From NCBI GenBank assembly GCA_017656185.1, contig JACDOK010000001.1, positions 128,205-192,204 on the forward strand: 64,000 bases of DNA, given 5' to 3'. Below the pieces are notes generated by a model, which did no database searches, had not been told where the DNA came from, and saw only the letters and a program-made list of their open reading frames with translations. Shown in pieces: positions 8,773 to 18,037 of the stretch; position 1 is the first letter of the stretch, and the number at the start of each line of letters is the position of its first letter. The translations under genes and the position numbers were made by a program. This DNA is from Peptococcaceae bacterium (GTDB taxonomy: Bacteria; Bacillota; Desulfotomaculia; Desulfotomaculales; JACDOK01).

Positions 8773-9903
8773 TTATCCCAAATCACCCTCCGAAGCAAGC
8801 TTGAGAATGCTGTAAACCAACCGGCAGCTGTCCATCAAGTCCTTAATGCGCAAGTATTCTTCGGTAGTATGAACTTTCTCCATACCAATGGCCAGGTTAA
8901 CCGTCGGGATACCGGCGGCGTTCAGCATATTGGCATCGCTGCCCCCACCGCTCTGCTCCAAAACCGGCTGCAGCCCGGCCGCTTCAGCAGCTTTGACGGC
9001 GGCCCGTACCACCGGATGACTTTCGTCCAACCGAAACGATGAATAAAGATGTTCCACCTCTATGGTAATCTCGGCGCCGGTACCATGGACACTTTCTTCC
9101 ATAAGCCGGGTTAACCGGGCGGTCAAAGCCGCTCTTTTCCGGTCATCAAGGCTGCGGGTCTCCCCCTCGAGTACCACCTTGTCGGGAACAATGTTAATGG
9201 CCTGGCCGCCGCGAATTACACCTATATTGGCCGTCGTCTCTTCGTCAATACGACCCAAAGGTAAACCGGCAACAGCCTTAGCCGCCACCTGAATGGCGTT
9301 AATACCCTGTTCGGGATTAACGCCGGCGTGGGCGGCACGCCCGTGAACGGTAGCAACCAGGCGGTCCTGTGACGGGGCTCTTACGATAATTTTCCCCGGC
9401 GCGCCGTCGCCATCCAAAACGAAACCCATGTCCGCCCTGCCCACAAGATGATAATCCAGATTTTTGGAGCCTAAAAGGCCTACCTCTTCGGCTACGGTGA
9501 AAACAAGTTTAACCGCCGGCAAACGCAATCCTTCCGTCCTTGCAGCACGCACGGCTTCAACTATGGCCGCAATACCGGCTTTATCGTCGCCGCCCAGGAC
9601 GGTATCGCCGGCGCTGGAAATCACGCCGTCCCGCACCTTGGGTTTGACCCGCAGGCCCGGCTCCACCGTATCCATATGGGCACAAAAGAGAAGTACCGGA
9701 GCATCTAGCTCTCCCGGCAGGTGCGCGACAATATTGCCTGTCTGACCGTTAATAATCGCCGCGGTACCGTCTTCCGTTACCTCCATTCCAAGGTCGTTAA
9801 GAACGCTCCGCAGGTATTCGGCAAAGCGGCCTTCCCTTCTGGAAAGGCTGTCGATCTGCACCATTTCCATAAAACTTTCGATCAAACGGTTCCTGTCAAC
9901 CAA
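8773..9903 (-). CDS. M20-family metallopeptidase, PepT/YqjE-like
   Basis: Cytosolic zinc aminopeptidase of the tripeptidase T-like group, 376 aa. Metal and catalytic residues are visible in CAHMDTVEPG, LGGDDKAG, FTVAEEVGLLGSKN and the C-terminal VHTTEEY. The central VHGRAAHAGVNPEQGINA belongs to the dimerisation domain. TTG start directly after the oxidoreductase gamma-subunit gene, two bases from its stop, so it is the fifth gene of that operon. Amino acids released from peptides could feed the neighbouring oxidoreductase after transamination; this is inference. The exact substrate is unknown. Confidence 0.87.
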   Translation of the reverse strand: MVDRNRLIESFMEMVQIDSLSRREGRFAEYLRSVLNDLGMEVTEDGTAAIINGQTGNIVAHLPGELDAPVLLFCAHMDTVEPGLRVKPKVRDGVISSAGDTVLGGDDKAGIAAIVEAVRAARTEGLRLPAVKLVFTVAEEVGLLGSKNLDYHLVGRADMGFVLDGDGAPGKIIVRAPSQDRLVATVHGRAAHAGVNPEQGINAIQVAAKAVAGLPLGRIDEETTANIGVIRGGQAINIVPDKVVLEGETRSLDDRKRAALTARLTRLMEESVHGTGAEITIEVEHLYSSFRLDESHPVVRAAVKAAEAAGLQPVLEQSGGGSDANMLNAAGIPTVNLAIGMEKVHTTEEYLRIKDLMDSCRLVYSILKLASEGDLG

Positions 9904-9904
9904 C

Positions 9905-10462
9905 CTATGCGCCCCCTTTGCGATACTCGCGACCTAGTGCCGCGCCTTTTTCTAGTGCTTTTTGGTTCACCGGTATTAGTTTATGCCGGTGGGGCGGCAA
10001 TACTTTTTCGAGGGCACGTACGGCCGCATCGACGGGAATTACTTTTGAATACCCAAGATAAGCACCCAGCAGAACGTTACAGGCCACTCTGACGTTTCCC
10101 AGCTCTTCGGCAATGGCGTTGGCAGGGATGGCAAAGATGGGGTACGGAACGGATATTCCCCCGGTATTAATCAAAGAACTGTTGTAAAAAATGATCCCGC
10201 CGGGTACCACCATCGGAGCATACTTTTCAAAAGACGGCTGGTTCATTGCCAGCAAACAGGTCGGTTCCGTCACCAAAGGAGAACTGATGGGGGTATCTGA
10301 AAGCGTAATGCCGCAGTTGGCGGTACCGCCGCGCATCTCCGGCCCGTAAGAAGGAATCCATGCCACGTGTTTTTGCTCCTGCATGCCGGCATACGCCAGC
10401 AACTGGCCGGTAGACATAATCCCCTGACCGCCAAAACCGGCGATAAGAACCTCCTCTAACAA
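9905..10462 (-). CDS. 2-oxoacid:ferredoxin oxidoreductase, gamma subunit
   Basis: Gamma subunit of a four-subunit ferredoxin-dependent 2-oxoacid oxidoreductase, 185 aa. It starts [19 protein letters not shown] and has the [13 protein letters not shown] motif characteristic of this subunit. TTG start overlapping the beta-subunit stop (TCTTGTTAG). The complex oxidatively decarboxylates a 2-oxoacid to an acyl-CoA with reduction of ferredoxin. Confidence 0.92.
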   Translation of the reverse strand: MLEEVLIAGFGGQGIMSTGQLLAYAGMQEQKHVAWIPSYGPEMRGGTANCGITLSDTPISSPLVTEPTCLLAMNQPSFEKYAPMVVPGGIIFYNSSLINTGGISVPYPIFAIPANAIAEELGNVRVACNVLLGAYLGYSKVIPVDAAVRALEKVLPPHRHKLIPVNQKALEKGAALGREYRKGGA

Positions 10463-11232
10463 GATGCCCCCTCCCCCGTACCGTTTTTATCCCATTCTGC
10501 CGGTTTGCGGAATTCTCCCAATGGAAAAATCGGCACCATATTCTTCTCCAGCCACTCCAAGGCTTCAACGGGGCTCAGTCCCCAGTTGGTAGGACAGGTC
10601 GAAAGGACCTCCACGATAGCAAAGCCCAGGCCCTGCAGCTGTACTTCAAAGGCCTTCTTGATGGCCTTCTTGGCCCGTATCACACTGGCCGGATTGTGCA
10701 CCGAGACCCGGGCCACATAGACCGCCCCTTCCACGGTGCTGAGCAGTTCCGCCACACGCAGCGGGCTCCCCGTCGTCTCACGGTCGCGACCCTTGGGGGT
10801 CGTGGTGGTCTTCTGGCCCACCAAGGTTGTGGGAGCCATCTGCCCACCGGTCATTCCGAACACGGCATTGTTTATAAATATGGTGGTAATCTTTTCACCC
10901 CGGGCCGCAGCGTGAACGACTTCCGCCGTCCCAATGGCGGCGAGGTCTCCGTCCCCCTGGTAGGTAAATACGACACGATCCGGCAGTACCCGTTTTACCC
11001 CGGTGGCTACTGCCGGTGCACGCCCGTGTGCCGCTTCAATCATATCACAGTTGAAGTATTCGTACGCGAATACCGAACATCCCACCGGGCAGACGCCTAT
11101 CGTATCTTCACGGATGCCCAGTTCATCAATGCACTGGGCGATAATACGATGTACAATACCATGGGTGCATCCGGGACAATAGTGAAATGCTTTGCCGGTT
11201 AAGGCTGCAGGTCTCTGAAAGATCTTAGCCAC
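10456..11232 (-). CDS. 2-oxoacid:ferredoxin oxidoreductase, thiamine-pyrophosphate (beta) subunit
   Basis: Catalytic TPP-binding subunit, 258 aa. It has the [14 protein letters not shown] motif near the N-terminus, the [15 protein letters not shown]/Mg site and the [11 protein letters not shown] segment. GTG start embedded in the end of the alpha-subunit gene. No additional ferredoxin domain is fused to it; iron-sulfur clusters come from the separate small subunit upstream. Confidence 0.93.
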   Translation of the reverse strand: MAKIFQRPAALTGKAFHYCPGCTHGIVHRIIAQCIDELGIREDTIGVCPVGCSVFAYEYFNCDMIEAAHGRAPAVATGVKRVLPDRVVFTYQGDGDLAAIGTAEVVHAAARGEKITTIFINNAVFGMTGGQMAPTTLVGQKTTTTPKGRDRETTGSPLRVAELLSTVEGAVYVARVSVHNPASVIRAKKAIKKAFEVQLQGLGFAIVEVLSTCPTNWGLSPVEALEWLEKNMVPIFPLGEFRKPAEWDKNGTGEGASC

Positions 11233-12295
11233 AGGTCTTCACCCCCGCCATCTTTTTCAATTCCTCGTAAACTTCACGAACACTGGGCACCATCCCACCC
11301 GGACGCCCCAAAAACCGTACCGGTTGCCGGCCCTGGACACAGAGACGCACGTCCTCGACCATTTGCCCCAGGCTCATTTCTACCGTCAAAAAGCCTTTGA
11401 CCTGGTCAATGACTTTATTGAAAGCCTTCTCAGGAAAAGGCCACAGGGTTATGGGGCGGATGAGGCCGGCAGCGATACCTTCCTTCCGTGCTTTATCCAC
11501 AACACCCTTGGCAACCCGTGCTACGGTACCGAAAGCCACCAGCACCCACTCGGCATCATCCAGGCCGTATTCTTCCCAGCGCTGCTCACTCCGCTGGATT
11601 TCCCCGTATTTTGCCGCTAGTTGTAAATTGTTCTTTTCATTTTCCTCGGGAACGATACACAGCGAGTTAACGATGTTGCGCTCTTTACGGCCCCTCATCC
11701 CGGTAGTGGCCCACGGTTTGGAAGGCTCGGCCATTTCCCCGCCAGTACCCTCCAGGTCGACGGGTTCCATCATCTGTCCCAATATTCCATCACCGACTAC
11801 CATCACCGGGTTGCGATATTTATCGGCCAGGTCGAAAGCCAGCTGCATATGTGTTATAATCTCCTGCACCGAAGCGGGGGCTAATACTATCAACTTGTAA
11901 TCCCCGTGACCGCCGCCTTTGGTGGCCTGAAAATAATCACCCTGGGCCGGGGCAATATTTCCCAGGCCAGGCCCCCCCCGCATAACATTTATAATCACAC
12001 AGGGCAATTGCGCGCCGACAATATACGAAATACCCTCCTGCATCAAACTGATGCCGGGGCTGGATGACGACGTCATTACACGTGCTCCCGCCGCTGCCGC
12101 GCCGTAAACCATGTTGATGGCGGAAACTTCGCTTTCGGCCTGCAGGTATACACCTCCGATTTCGGGCAGGCGCTTGGCTAGAAAATGCGGTAATTCCGAC
12201 TGCGGTGTAATGGGATAACCAAAAAAGTAGCGGCAGCCGGCCCTGATGGCCCCTTCGCCGAAAGCTTCGTTACCTTTCATTAAAACCCTAGCCAT
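11225..12295 (-). CDS. vorB: 2-oxoacid:ferredoxin oxidoreductase, alpha subunit (VorB-like)
   Basis: Alpha subunit, 356 aa from the ATG at 12295. It begins [20 protein letters not shown], then [20 protein letters not shown], a typical 2-oxoacid-binding domain, and has [20 protein letters not shown]. These resemble subunits usually labelled 2-oxoisovalerate (branched-chain) oxidoreductase VorB, but 2-oxoglutarate specificity cannot be excluded by eye. The start overlaps the ferredoxin-gene stop; a longer upstream reading is not supported because it overlaps that gene. Confidence 0.88.
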   Translation of the reverse strand: MARVLMKGNEAFGEGAIRAGCRYFFGYPITPQSELPHFLAKRLPEIGGVYLQAESEVSAINMVYGAAAAGARVMTSSSSPGISLMQEGISYIVGAQLPCVIINVMRGGPGLGNIAPAQGDYFQATKGGGHGDYKLIVLAPASVQEIITHMQLAFDLADKYRNPVMVVGDGILGQMMEPVDLEGTGGEMAEPSKPWATTGMRGRKERNIVNSLCIVPEENEKNNLQLAAKYGEIQRSEQRWEEYGLDDAEWVLVAFGTVARVAKGVVDKARKEGIAAGLIRPITLWPFPEKAFNKVIDQVKGFLTVEMSLGQMVEDVRLCVQGRQPVRFLGRPGGMVPSVREVYEELKKMAGVKTCG

Positions 12296-12506
12296 GTACC
12301 TCATCCCTTTCCAATTCAATAGCCACGTCAGGGCACATCCAGGCACAGACGGCACAACCCTTACAACTGCTCGGGTCCGTGACGGTGGCCGGGTGAAAAC
12401 CCATAGCGTTGATATGTTCGGCCATAACAATGATCTCTTTAGGGCAGAACTTTACGCAAAGGCCGCAACCCTTACAACGTTCCTCGTGAAAATAAATACG
12501 GACCAA
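12288..12506 (-). CDS. 4Fe-4S ferredoxin-type delta subunit of the 2-oxoacid oxidoreductase
   Basis: 72-aa electron-transfer subunit with two cluster motifs, CKGCGLCVKFCP and CKGCAVCAWMCP, the standard 2[4Fe-4S] pattern. TTG start after GGGAGG. First gene of a tightly overlapping run: ferredoxin, alpha, beta, gamma, M20 peptidase. It carries electrons from the TPP site to free ferredoxin. Confidence 0.93.
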   Translation of the reverse strand: MVRIYFHEERCKGCGLCVKFCPKEIIVMAEHINAMGFHPATVTDPSSCKGCAVCAWMCPDVAIELERDEVHG

Positions 12507-12545
12507 TTCAGAATTACCTCCCTGGTATCGCTTGCTAGTTGTTTA

Positions 12546-12608
12546 ATACGATAGAATATACCATAGAATACACGGTAGAATATACAGTAGAGTATACCAT
12601 AGAATTAC
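12546..12608 (-). repeat. 12-nt degenerate tandem repeat array C
   Basis: Five 12-nt units (for example AGAATATACCAT, AGAATACACGGT) lie between the P-loop ATPase gene and the ferredoxin subunit. A plus-strand reading gives a repeating Ile-Glu-Tyr-Thr peptide, which is a by-product of the 12-nt period. Confidence 0.88.
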
Positions 12609-12664
12609 AATTAGGGCATTCCTCAAAGATCAACGGGAGGGTCAAAACCCCCCCTGCTTCCTGC

Positions 12665-13348
12665 TTATTCTTCATCCCACGGCGGGCGCATGAAACGGTG
12701 CAGGAGAAATACGGGCGTTCCGAGATCGAGCCCGGCGACTTCCTCCTGCAATTCCTCGTGTGCGGCTGTAAACGCTACCGGAATCCCGGTCTGCCGTGAT
12801 ACCTCGGCAACGACCTGGTAACCGGAGGCTACTGTAGCCACGTCGGTAGCAGAACCCAGGTTGGTGTTGTTCACCAGATAAGTAACCTTAACCCGTGATG
12901 CCCGCTCAATTCCATTTAACATCGTGATAATATTCTCGGGGGTACCCATAGCGGGCCGGCAGGTATTGATAATAAAAAAAACGGCGTATTGGCCGGATGG
13001 TAAAAAAGTTTTGAAACGCCCCAAGACAGTGGCCCCTATGTCATCACCCCCGACATCGAAAACGCCGTAACGGTCTTCCCCGGTAATAACGCCAAGTATG
13101 GATGCGGGAAGTGCCGGGATGTCGGCCTGCATGATGCCGTGGGGAGGGCAGATTACTTCCAGTCCCATTTTTTCAAGTTTATCCTTTGTATAACGCGTGC
13201 GGTAGTACGGATTTATAATATCGAGATCAACAATCGCCGTGGGTTTACGAGCCGCTAAATACAACGCCAAATTAATGGCCAGCTCTGTTTTCCCGCTTCC
13301 AAGAGCCCCCACAATGATGTTAAGCCGTTTTAACTGCCAACTGCTCAT
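12665..13348 (-). CDS. P-loop ATPase of unknown function (MinD/CobQ-like fold)
   Basis: 227 aa. A Walker A motif GALGSGKTELAINLAL is at residues 14-29, DLDIINPYYRTR forms the switch region, and DVGGDDIGATVLG resembles the Walker B strand of SIMIBI ATPases. No membrane segment or DNA-binding domain is visible. It lies between the envelope cluster and the 2-oxoacid oxidoreductase operon, the two sides separated by repeat array C. Its role is not known; activation or assembly of the adjacent oxidoreductase is only a guess from position. Confidence 0.75.
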   Translation of the reverse strand: MSSWQLKRLNIIVGALGSGKTELAINLALYLAARKPTAIVDLDIINPYYRTRYTKDKLEKMGLEVICPPHGIMQADIPALPASILGVITGEDRYGVFDVGGDDIGATVLGRFKTFLPSGQYAVFFIINTCRPAMGTPENIITMLNGIERASRVKVTYLVNNTNLGSATDVATVASGYQVVAEVSRQTGIPVAFTAAHEELQEEVAGLDLGTPVFLLHRFMRPPWDEE

Positions 13349-13366
13349 TATATTCTGCCCTATTCG

Positions 13367-14200
13367 TTATTTTTTACTGAATTCCTCCTTGCGTCCTAAA
13401 CGGTCAAAAAAATGCAGAACACGATTACCTTCAATGATACGCGTAAAGGAGTATTTTTCGGCTAAAAAGTGGATAGCCACCAACGCAACCACGAGAGCAA
13501 TCTTGGTGGGGACACTAAGAATCCACACGGCCACAAGCCCGAGAGAAACCCCGAGCACATTGGAACCGGTATCCCCCATCATAGCTTCGGCCTTCAAATC
13601 GCTTGGGAGGTAAGCCAAAAGGGTCCCGGTTACAGTAGCTAGTAAAATCAGCACGGGATGACCCCAACCGGCTCCGCACAGCAATGCCGCTCCCACCAGA
13701 AAGCCCTTACCGGCACGCCCCGGCCTGAGATCCAGCAGGTTCAAAGTATTGGCAGCCAGGGCAATCAGCAAGCTGTTAAGCACCACTTCATCCCAAGGAG
13801 CCGTGGCCAAGCTTGCAAAAACCGCCACAACCAATCCGCCGATGGCCTTCAATGCCCCCGTCGTCAGTCTTCCGTGCCAGAGGTGTTTGAAATGCCCCTT
13901 AAAGCCGGTTGTTTCCCGGGAACCGAAAACATCGTCAATCAATCCCAGTAAAGCCATAATGGCCGTTACAAAAAGGTAAACCACGGTCAGCAAGCGCAGG
14001 GTTTCGTCTTCAATGAACAGCAGTGTCAGAACGAAAACAAACAGCGGAACAAAAAGAAAAAGCAAGCCGACTCCGAGAGGTACCTCTTTACCGTTGTAGT
14101 TCGGCCGGACAAAACCGGCTTTGACAATCATGTCTTTTAACAGCGGGAGAAGAAGATAAGCCAGAAAAAAACTTAGGGCCATAAAAAGCAACAAGTACAA
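13367..14200 (-). CDS. MraY/WecA-family glycosyl-1-phosphate transferase (GT4 type)
   Basis: 277-aa polytopic membrane protein with about eight hydrophobic segments. Family motifs LGLIDDVFGSR, NTLNLLDLRPGRAGK and GDTGSNVLG match the Mg-binding and catalytic loops of polyprenyl-phosphate sugar-phosphate transferases. It is shorter than MraY (about 320 aa). TTG start after an AGGTGATC site. It follows the GT2, MctB-like and SteA genes, so an envelope or teichoic-type glycan role is likely, though the sugar cannot be inferred. Confidence 0.83.
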   Translation of the reverse strand: MYLLLFMALSFFLAYLLLPLLKDMIVKAGFVRPNYNGKEVPLGVGLLFLFVPLFVFVLTLLFIEDETLRLLTVVYLFVTAIMALLGLIDDVFGSRETTGFKGHFKHLWHGRLTTGALKAIGGLVVAVFASLATAPWDEVVLNSLLIALAANTLNLLDLRPGRAGKGFLVGAALLCGAGWGHPVLILLATVTGTLLAYLPSDLKAEAMMGDTGSNVLGVSLGLVAVWILSVPTKIALVVALVAIHFLAEKYSFTRIIEGNRVLHFFDRLGRKEEFSKK

Positions 14201-14298
14201 TCGCGATCACCTTACCATTCCGGCTTCTACTATTTGTGGTAAAAACAATCCGTAATAATTTAACGGATTTATTAGGATTATAGGGTAATGTATTAATT

Positions 14299-14958
14299 TT
14301 AGGTTTTTAACCTGACGAGGGTTAAAAAAATATCGCGAAACTGCCGCCCACGGTGCAGAAAACCCTTTAAATCCCGGCCCGTTTCACGGTGGGTCATATT
14401 TACAGGAACCTCCAAAATCCTAAACCCATGGCGTGCCGCCATAATCGTCATATACACCTCAACGCCGTAGCCCGAAGCCAGGGGAAGCAGCTTCTCAGCT
14501 ACACGGCGCCGCATAGCGCGTTGTCCGGAAATGGGACTTTGGATATTTAACCCGGTGTAGCGTGCAATACCGTAGCGGGCTAATCCTTTTACCAATCCAA
14601 ACCCGCCCTTTTTACGGGCCTTGGGGAAACAACCCACGGTGAGGTCGGCCTCGTCACGCAGGATCGGTTGGATCAACTTGGCTGCTTCCTTTGCGGTGGC
14701 ACCAAGATCGCCATCAAGAAACACCAGTATATCTCCCCGGGCTTCCCTGATGCCGTGGTTCAAGGCCTGTCCCTTACCCTGGTTGTAAGGCAGGCGCAGG
14801 ACACGGGCGCCGTTTTTGGCAGCCTCATCAGCCGTTCCGTCGTTGGAACAATCATCTACCACTACGATTTCGTCAATCCCGGGAAGGCTCTTTGCGGCCC
14901 GCACCGTGTCTCCGATACGATCAGCCTCGTTAAAAGCCGGAATGACCACGCTAACCAT
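14299..14958 (-). CDS. Family 2 glycosyl transferase
   Basis: 219-aa cytosolic GT-A enzyme that begins MVSVVIPAFNEADRIGDTV. Donor-binding motifs VVDDCSNDGTADEA and LVFLDGDLGA (the DxD-like aspartates) are clear, and SPISGQRAMRRRV resembles dolichyl-phosphate-sugar-synthase-like members. No C-terminal membrane anchor is seen. Its ATG overlaps the stop of the MctB-like gene (ATGGTTAG). Probably transfers a sugar to a lipid carrier in the same pathway as the flanking GT4-type enzyme. Confidence 0.85.
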   Translation of the reverse strand: MVSVVIPAFNEADRIGDTVRAAKSLPGIDEIVVVDDCSNDGTADEAAKNGARVLRLPYNQGKGQALNHGIREARGDILVFLDGDLGATAKEAAKLIQPILRDEADLTVGCFPKARKKGGFGLVKGLARYGIARYTGLNIQSPISGQRAMRRRVAEKLLPLASGYGVEVYMTIMAARHGFRILEVPVNMTHRETGRDLKGFLHRGRQFRDIFLTLVRLKT

Positions 14959-15841
14959 TAACGTTCAGGCCCTCCGTACCGCCGAAAACAGGAATAAGGT
15001 TTTGGGCTGAATCCTTAATCCCGTAATGCCCGTTCCTCCCCGCCAGCGCCATTACCAGCGCGAAACGCCCGGGTATCTGGTCAATATTGTCTACCGTAGC
15101 CACGCATACCTGTTGATATTCCCGCATACAAGATTTGGTGATATCGCTTCTTTCCACACCATATACCGGTATATCATGCTGCCGGAAGTATTGGATTATC
15201 TTTAAATCCAAATTGCGGAGGCGTTCCTTCCCACCGTTGTCGCCAGCAACAATTACCACGGCATCAATGGGGTGACCGTATTCTCCCCTGCGCATCAAAA
15301 AGTTTTCTTGTTCCAGATACTCAATTAAAGGAGAGGACCCGGATAAAATATCCTGCGCCACAGCAGCAGCTATGGCTGCCACCAATTTTGTGTCGGGTAT
15401 ATGGTCCCAACCCCTAAGCCTTAAAACAGCGTCTTTATCCACACCCTCAAAAGTCCAATCTTTAAAAACGGTGTAAGATTGCACATTAGCCCCCGCTATC
15501 TCCAGGCTGACTTCCAGTTCTTGCCATGCAGCATCCTCACCGGTCTCGATAATGGCAATATTATAGTCTTTTAATTGCTCGGCAACCAGATAGGGGAAAA
15601 CGCTTTCGGCAAAGTTTTTTTGCCGGTCGACTACAGCTTCCAACTCACCTAACTGCTGCCGTACCAGCTCGTTTTCCCGGCGTAAATCCGTAAGGTGTTT
15701 TTCTAAACGGTCCGCCAGTTGCTGTTGTTGTTCTTCCAGGGCGTTATTACCCATAATGATACTGCCCACCAAAATACCGATTCCCAACGCCAAGAAAACG
15801 GCAACCAGTGACGCAATATGATAACGCAAGTTAATAATCAT
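14951..15841 (-). CDS. MctB/SteB-family membrane-anchored protein
   Basis: 296 aa with one N-terminal transmembrane helix (about residues 10-30, after MIINLRYHIASLVAVFLALG), then a coiled coil (about 32-75) and a large domain. This matches proteins annotated as copper transporter MctB in Actinobacteria and SteB next to SteA. A transport role is doubtful for a one-helix protein. Pairing with steA, ten bases apart, suggests a structural envelope or division function. Confidence 0.8.
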   Translation of the reverse strand: MIINLRYHIASLVAVFLALGIGILVGSIIMGNNALEEQQQQLADRLEKHLTDLRRENELVRQQLGELEAVVDRQKNFAESVFPYLVAEQLKDYNIAIIETGEDAAWQELEVSLEIAGANVQSYTVFKDWTFEGVDKDAVLRLRGWDHIPDTKLVAAIAAAVAQDILSGSSPLIEYLEQENFLMRRGEYGHPIDAVVIVAGDNGGKERLRNLDLKIIQYFRQHDIPVYGVERSDITKSCMREYQQVCVATVDNIDQIPGRFALVMALAGRNGHYGIKDSAQNLIPVFGGTEGLNVNG

Positions 15842-15851
15842 AGTAACGACC

Positions 15852-16988
15852 TCAAATACCTAACAGTACTCGAATTTGAATATATAACAAATGTAAAATT
15901 TCTCTGGTGGCAGGCGCCAGGCTCATAACCGCCGCTAAAGGCAGCAAAGCCGCTAAGACAAGCTGTGCTACGTGCTTGGGCTGCAGAGGGCGTCGGTAAA
16001 GCTGGGAAACACCTTTGGCATCAACTAGTATGGAACCTACTTTGAGGCGCGTCAAGAATGTACTGGCCATTCCTTTGCGCCCCTTTTCCAAAAAATCCAG
16101 CATATTGGAATGGGTACCCACGGCTACGATAAGTTCGGCTCCCTTGTCAAAAGCCAATAGCATTGCGATATCCTCGCTCGTACCCGGAGCAGCAAAAATC
16201 GCCGCCGACAAACCCAGTTTCTTTATCCTTTCCAGTCCGGGAGCCTTACCATTGGAATAGGCGTGAACGATAATTTCCTTAGCCTCACGCAAAGTACGGT
16301 CGCTGACGCTGTCCATGTCACCAATGACAATATCCGGCTTAAAACCAAACTCCCTTAAAGCGTCGGCACCCCCGTCCACACCGATCAGTACCGGTTTCAT
16401 CTCCCTAATATAGGACTGGATCACCTGGAGGTCCTCGCGGTAGTTTTCACCCCTGACAACCACCAGGGCGTGACGCCCCCGAAACCTGGTTTTTACCTCC
16501 GGTATTTTGAGGTACCTATCCGATACCAGGTTTATTTCCTGGCGGGCGTAGTCCAGTGTGTTTTCTACGAACTTTGCCAAAACTTCATCCATACGAGCCC
16601 GGGCTTCTTCATTACCCTGCCGAACCAGTTCCATCGTCAGGCGTACCCCTCGGCCGACAAGGACACCCTTATGGAAAATTTGTCCATTTATAATTTCTAC
16701 AGTATCATTTTCCTTAATCTGCTCCATTAAGGCCGGTCCCACCTCATCGATAATGGGGATGCCGGCCCTGAGAATCATACCGGGACCACTGTTGGGATAG
16801 TCTTTGCTTAATGAAGAATAAACATTGATAATGGCTTTGGGACGCGCCTTGATTAATCCCTCCGCACCCAGTTTGTCAATACCCTCATGTGCTATAACCG
16901 CAATATCAAGTGCTTCCAAACGCTTTATAAGGTTTTTGGTGCGGCGGTCAATCTTGACACGCCCTTTGATGACAGGCAGCCCGGACAT
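15852..16988 (-). CDS. steA: SteA-like cytokinetic ring protein (thiamine-pyrophosphokinase-like)
   Basis: 378 aa. The middle has a thiamine-pyrophosphokinase-like core, GVDGGADALREFGFKPDIVI followed by GDMDSVSD, and the C-terminus has a hydrophobic stretch (LAALLPLAAVMSLAP). Actinobacterial SteA is linked to division-site envelope synthesis. The ATG at 16988 lies eight bases after GGAGAGG and is preferred to an ATG seven codons upstream. The genes read steA-steB-like-GT2-GT4, a conserved clostridial set placed directly behind spo0A. Confidence 0.85.
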   Translation of the reverse strand: MSGLPVIKGRVKIDRRTKNLIKRLEALDIAVIAHEGIDKLGAEGLIKARPKAIINVYSSLSKDYPNSGPGMILRAGIPIIDEVGPALMEQIKENDTVEIINGQIFHKGVLVGRGVRLTMELVRQGNEEARARMDEVLAKFVENTLDYARQEINLVSDRYLKIPEVKTRFRGRHALVVVRGENYREDLQVIQSYIREMKPVLIGVDGGADALREFGFKPDIVIGDMDSVSDRTLREAKEIIVHAYSNGKAPGLERIKKLGLSAAIFAAPGTSEDIAMLLAFDKGAELIVAVGTHSNMLDFLEKGRKGMASTFLTRLKVGSILVDAKGVSQLYRRPLQPKHVAQLVLAALLPLAAVMSLAPATREILHLLYIQIRVLLGI

Positions 16989-17075
16989 ATAACCAGCCTC
17001 TCCGTTCATACCTAATTGACAGTATAAACTTTGCCAAATTGCTTATCAACTTTAGTTTTTTCCGGCTTACTACAC

Positions 17076-17105
17076 AAAAAAACCCGGACAACGCCAGGTT
17101 TTTTT
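17076..17105 (-). terminator. Intrinsic terminator after spo0A
   Basis: AAAAAACC on one side pairs with GGTTTTTT on the other, with an inner GG/CC pair and a short loop. On the minus strand it ends in a run of T. It separates spo0A from steA. Confidence 0.8.
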
Positions 17106-17146
17106 TGCAATTAAACTTAATGCCATTAGTACGACAAAAATAATGC

Positions 17147-17917
17147 TTAACCGGCTTTTGTTTCAATTCGCAACTTATCAGCTACCATAGCGATAAATTC
17201 AGAGTTGGTAGGTTTCCCACGCTCGAGATTAATGGTATAGCCGAAAAACTTGTTCATTAACTCAACATTTCCACGATCCCAAGCCAGTTCAATCGCATGC
17301 CTGATCGCTCGTTCCACTCTGCTGGGTGTTGTTTGGTATTTTTGAGCAATCATGGGATATAATTCTTTTGTTACGGCTCCTAATAAACTGACCTCATTAA
17401 TGACATATAAAATGGCATCCCTTAAATAATGATATCCCTTAATATGAGCCGGTACGCCCATTTCATGAATTATGTTGGTAACAGCCACTTCCAGGCTTTT
17501 TCCTTTCACGGCGGATACATAAGGGGTAACTGTTTTGCCCTCTGCTAACTCACGAATACGAGTCGCCAGTACGGAAAAATCAAACGGTTTTAAAATATAA
17601 TAATCTGCACCCAATTCAACCGCGCGCCGCGTAATCCTTTCCTGCCCGAATGCCGTCAGCATGATAACTTTGGGCCGGTGCATCAAAAGTCCCGAACTTA
17701 ATTTTTCCAGCACACCGATACCATCCAAATGCGGCATTATAATGTCCAAAACTAAAACATCCGGTTTTTTGTCTTCAATAATTTCAACGGCTTCCAGACC
17801 GTTATAAGCCGTACCGACCAGTTCAAACCCTTCCTGCTGATTGATAAATTCTTTGAGGGTGTCTGAAAATTCCCGGTTGTCATCTGCAATTAAGATTCTA
17901 ATGTTTTTCTCCGGCAA
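17147..17917 (-). CDS. spo0A: Sporulation master regulator Spo0A
   Basis: Response regulator that commits the cell to sporulation when phosphorylated through the phosphorelay or by orphan kinases. It is 256 aa. The receiver domain has ILIADDNRE (acidic pocket), phospho-acceptor aspartate near residue 58 in [13 protein letters not shown], and conserved T and K (MLTAFGQ, YILKPFD). The C-terminal domain includes the Spo0A recognition region ([20 protein letters not shown]). TTG start after GGGGGCGG. It follows spoIVB, the classic order in spore formers. Confidence 0.97.
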   Translation of the reverse strand: MPEKNIRILIADDNREFSDTLKEFINQQEGFELVGTAYNGLEAVEIIEDKKPDVLVLDIIMPHLDGIGVLEKLSSGLLMHRPKVIMLTAFGQERITRRAVELGADYYILKPFDFSVLATRIRELAEGKTVTPYVSAVKGKSLEVAVTNIIHEMGVPAHIKGYHYLRDAILYVINEVSLLGAVTKELYPMIAQKYQTTPSRVERAIRHAIELAWDRGNVELMNKFFGYTINLERGKPTNSEFIAMVADKLRIETKAG

Positions 17918-17960
17918 CAGATATCCGCCCCCTAGCTGTTTCTATATTTTACAAAGCTAC

Positions 17961-17967
17961 TTCGACG
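17961..17967. promoter_or_regulatory. Possible 0A box upstream of spo0A
   Basis: TTCGACG differs by one base from the 0A-box consensus TTCGACA and lies about 45 nt upstream of the spo0A start. Autoregulation by Spo0A is known in Bacillus. A 7-nt match is weak evidence on its own. An AGGATAT sequence nearby could be part of a sigma-H promoter but the -10 is imperfect. Confidence 0.35.
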
Positions 17968-18037
17968 ACAGGTAAAAATATCCTGCTTAGGAGGCATTAA
18001 TTTCAGAAATATTTATATTTTGACACAATTCACCATT

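Noticed and set aside
12539-12799. Plus-strand frame with repeating Ile-Glu-Tyr-Thr
   Set aside because: It is the translation of the 12-nt repeat array running into the antisense of the P-loop ATPase gene.
17961-17995. Full sigma-H promoter for spo0A
   Set aside because: An AGGATAT element is present but the -10 (GAAT) is imperfect; kept only as a remark.
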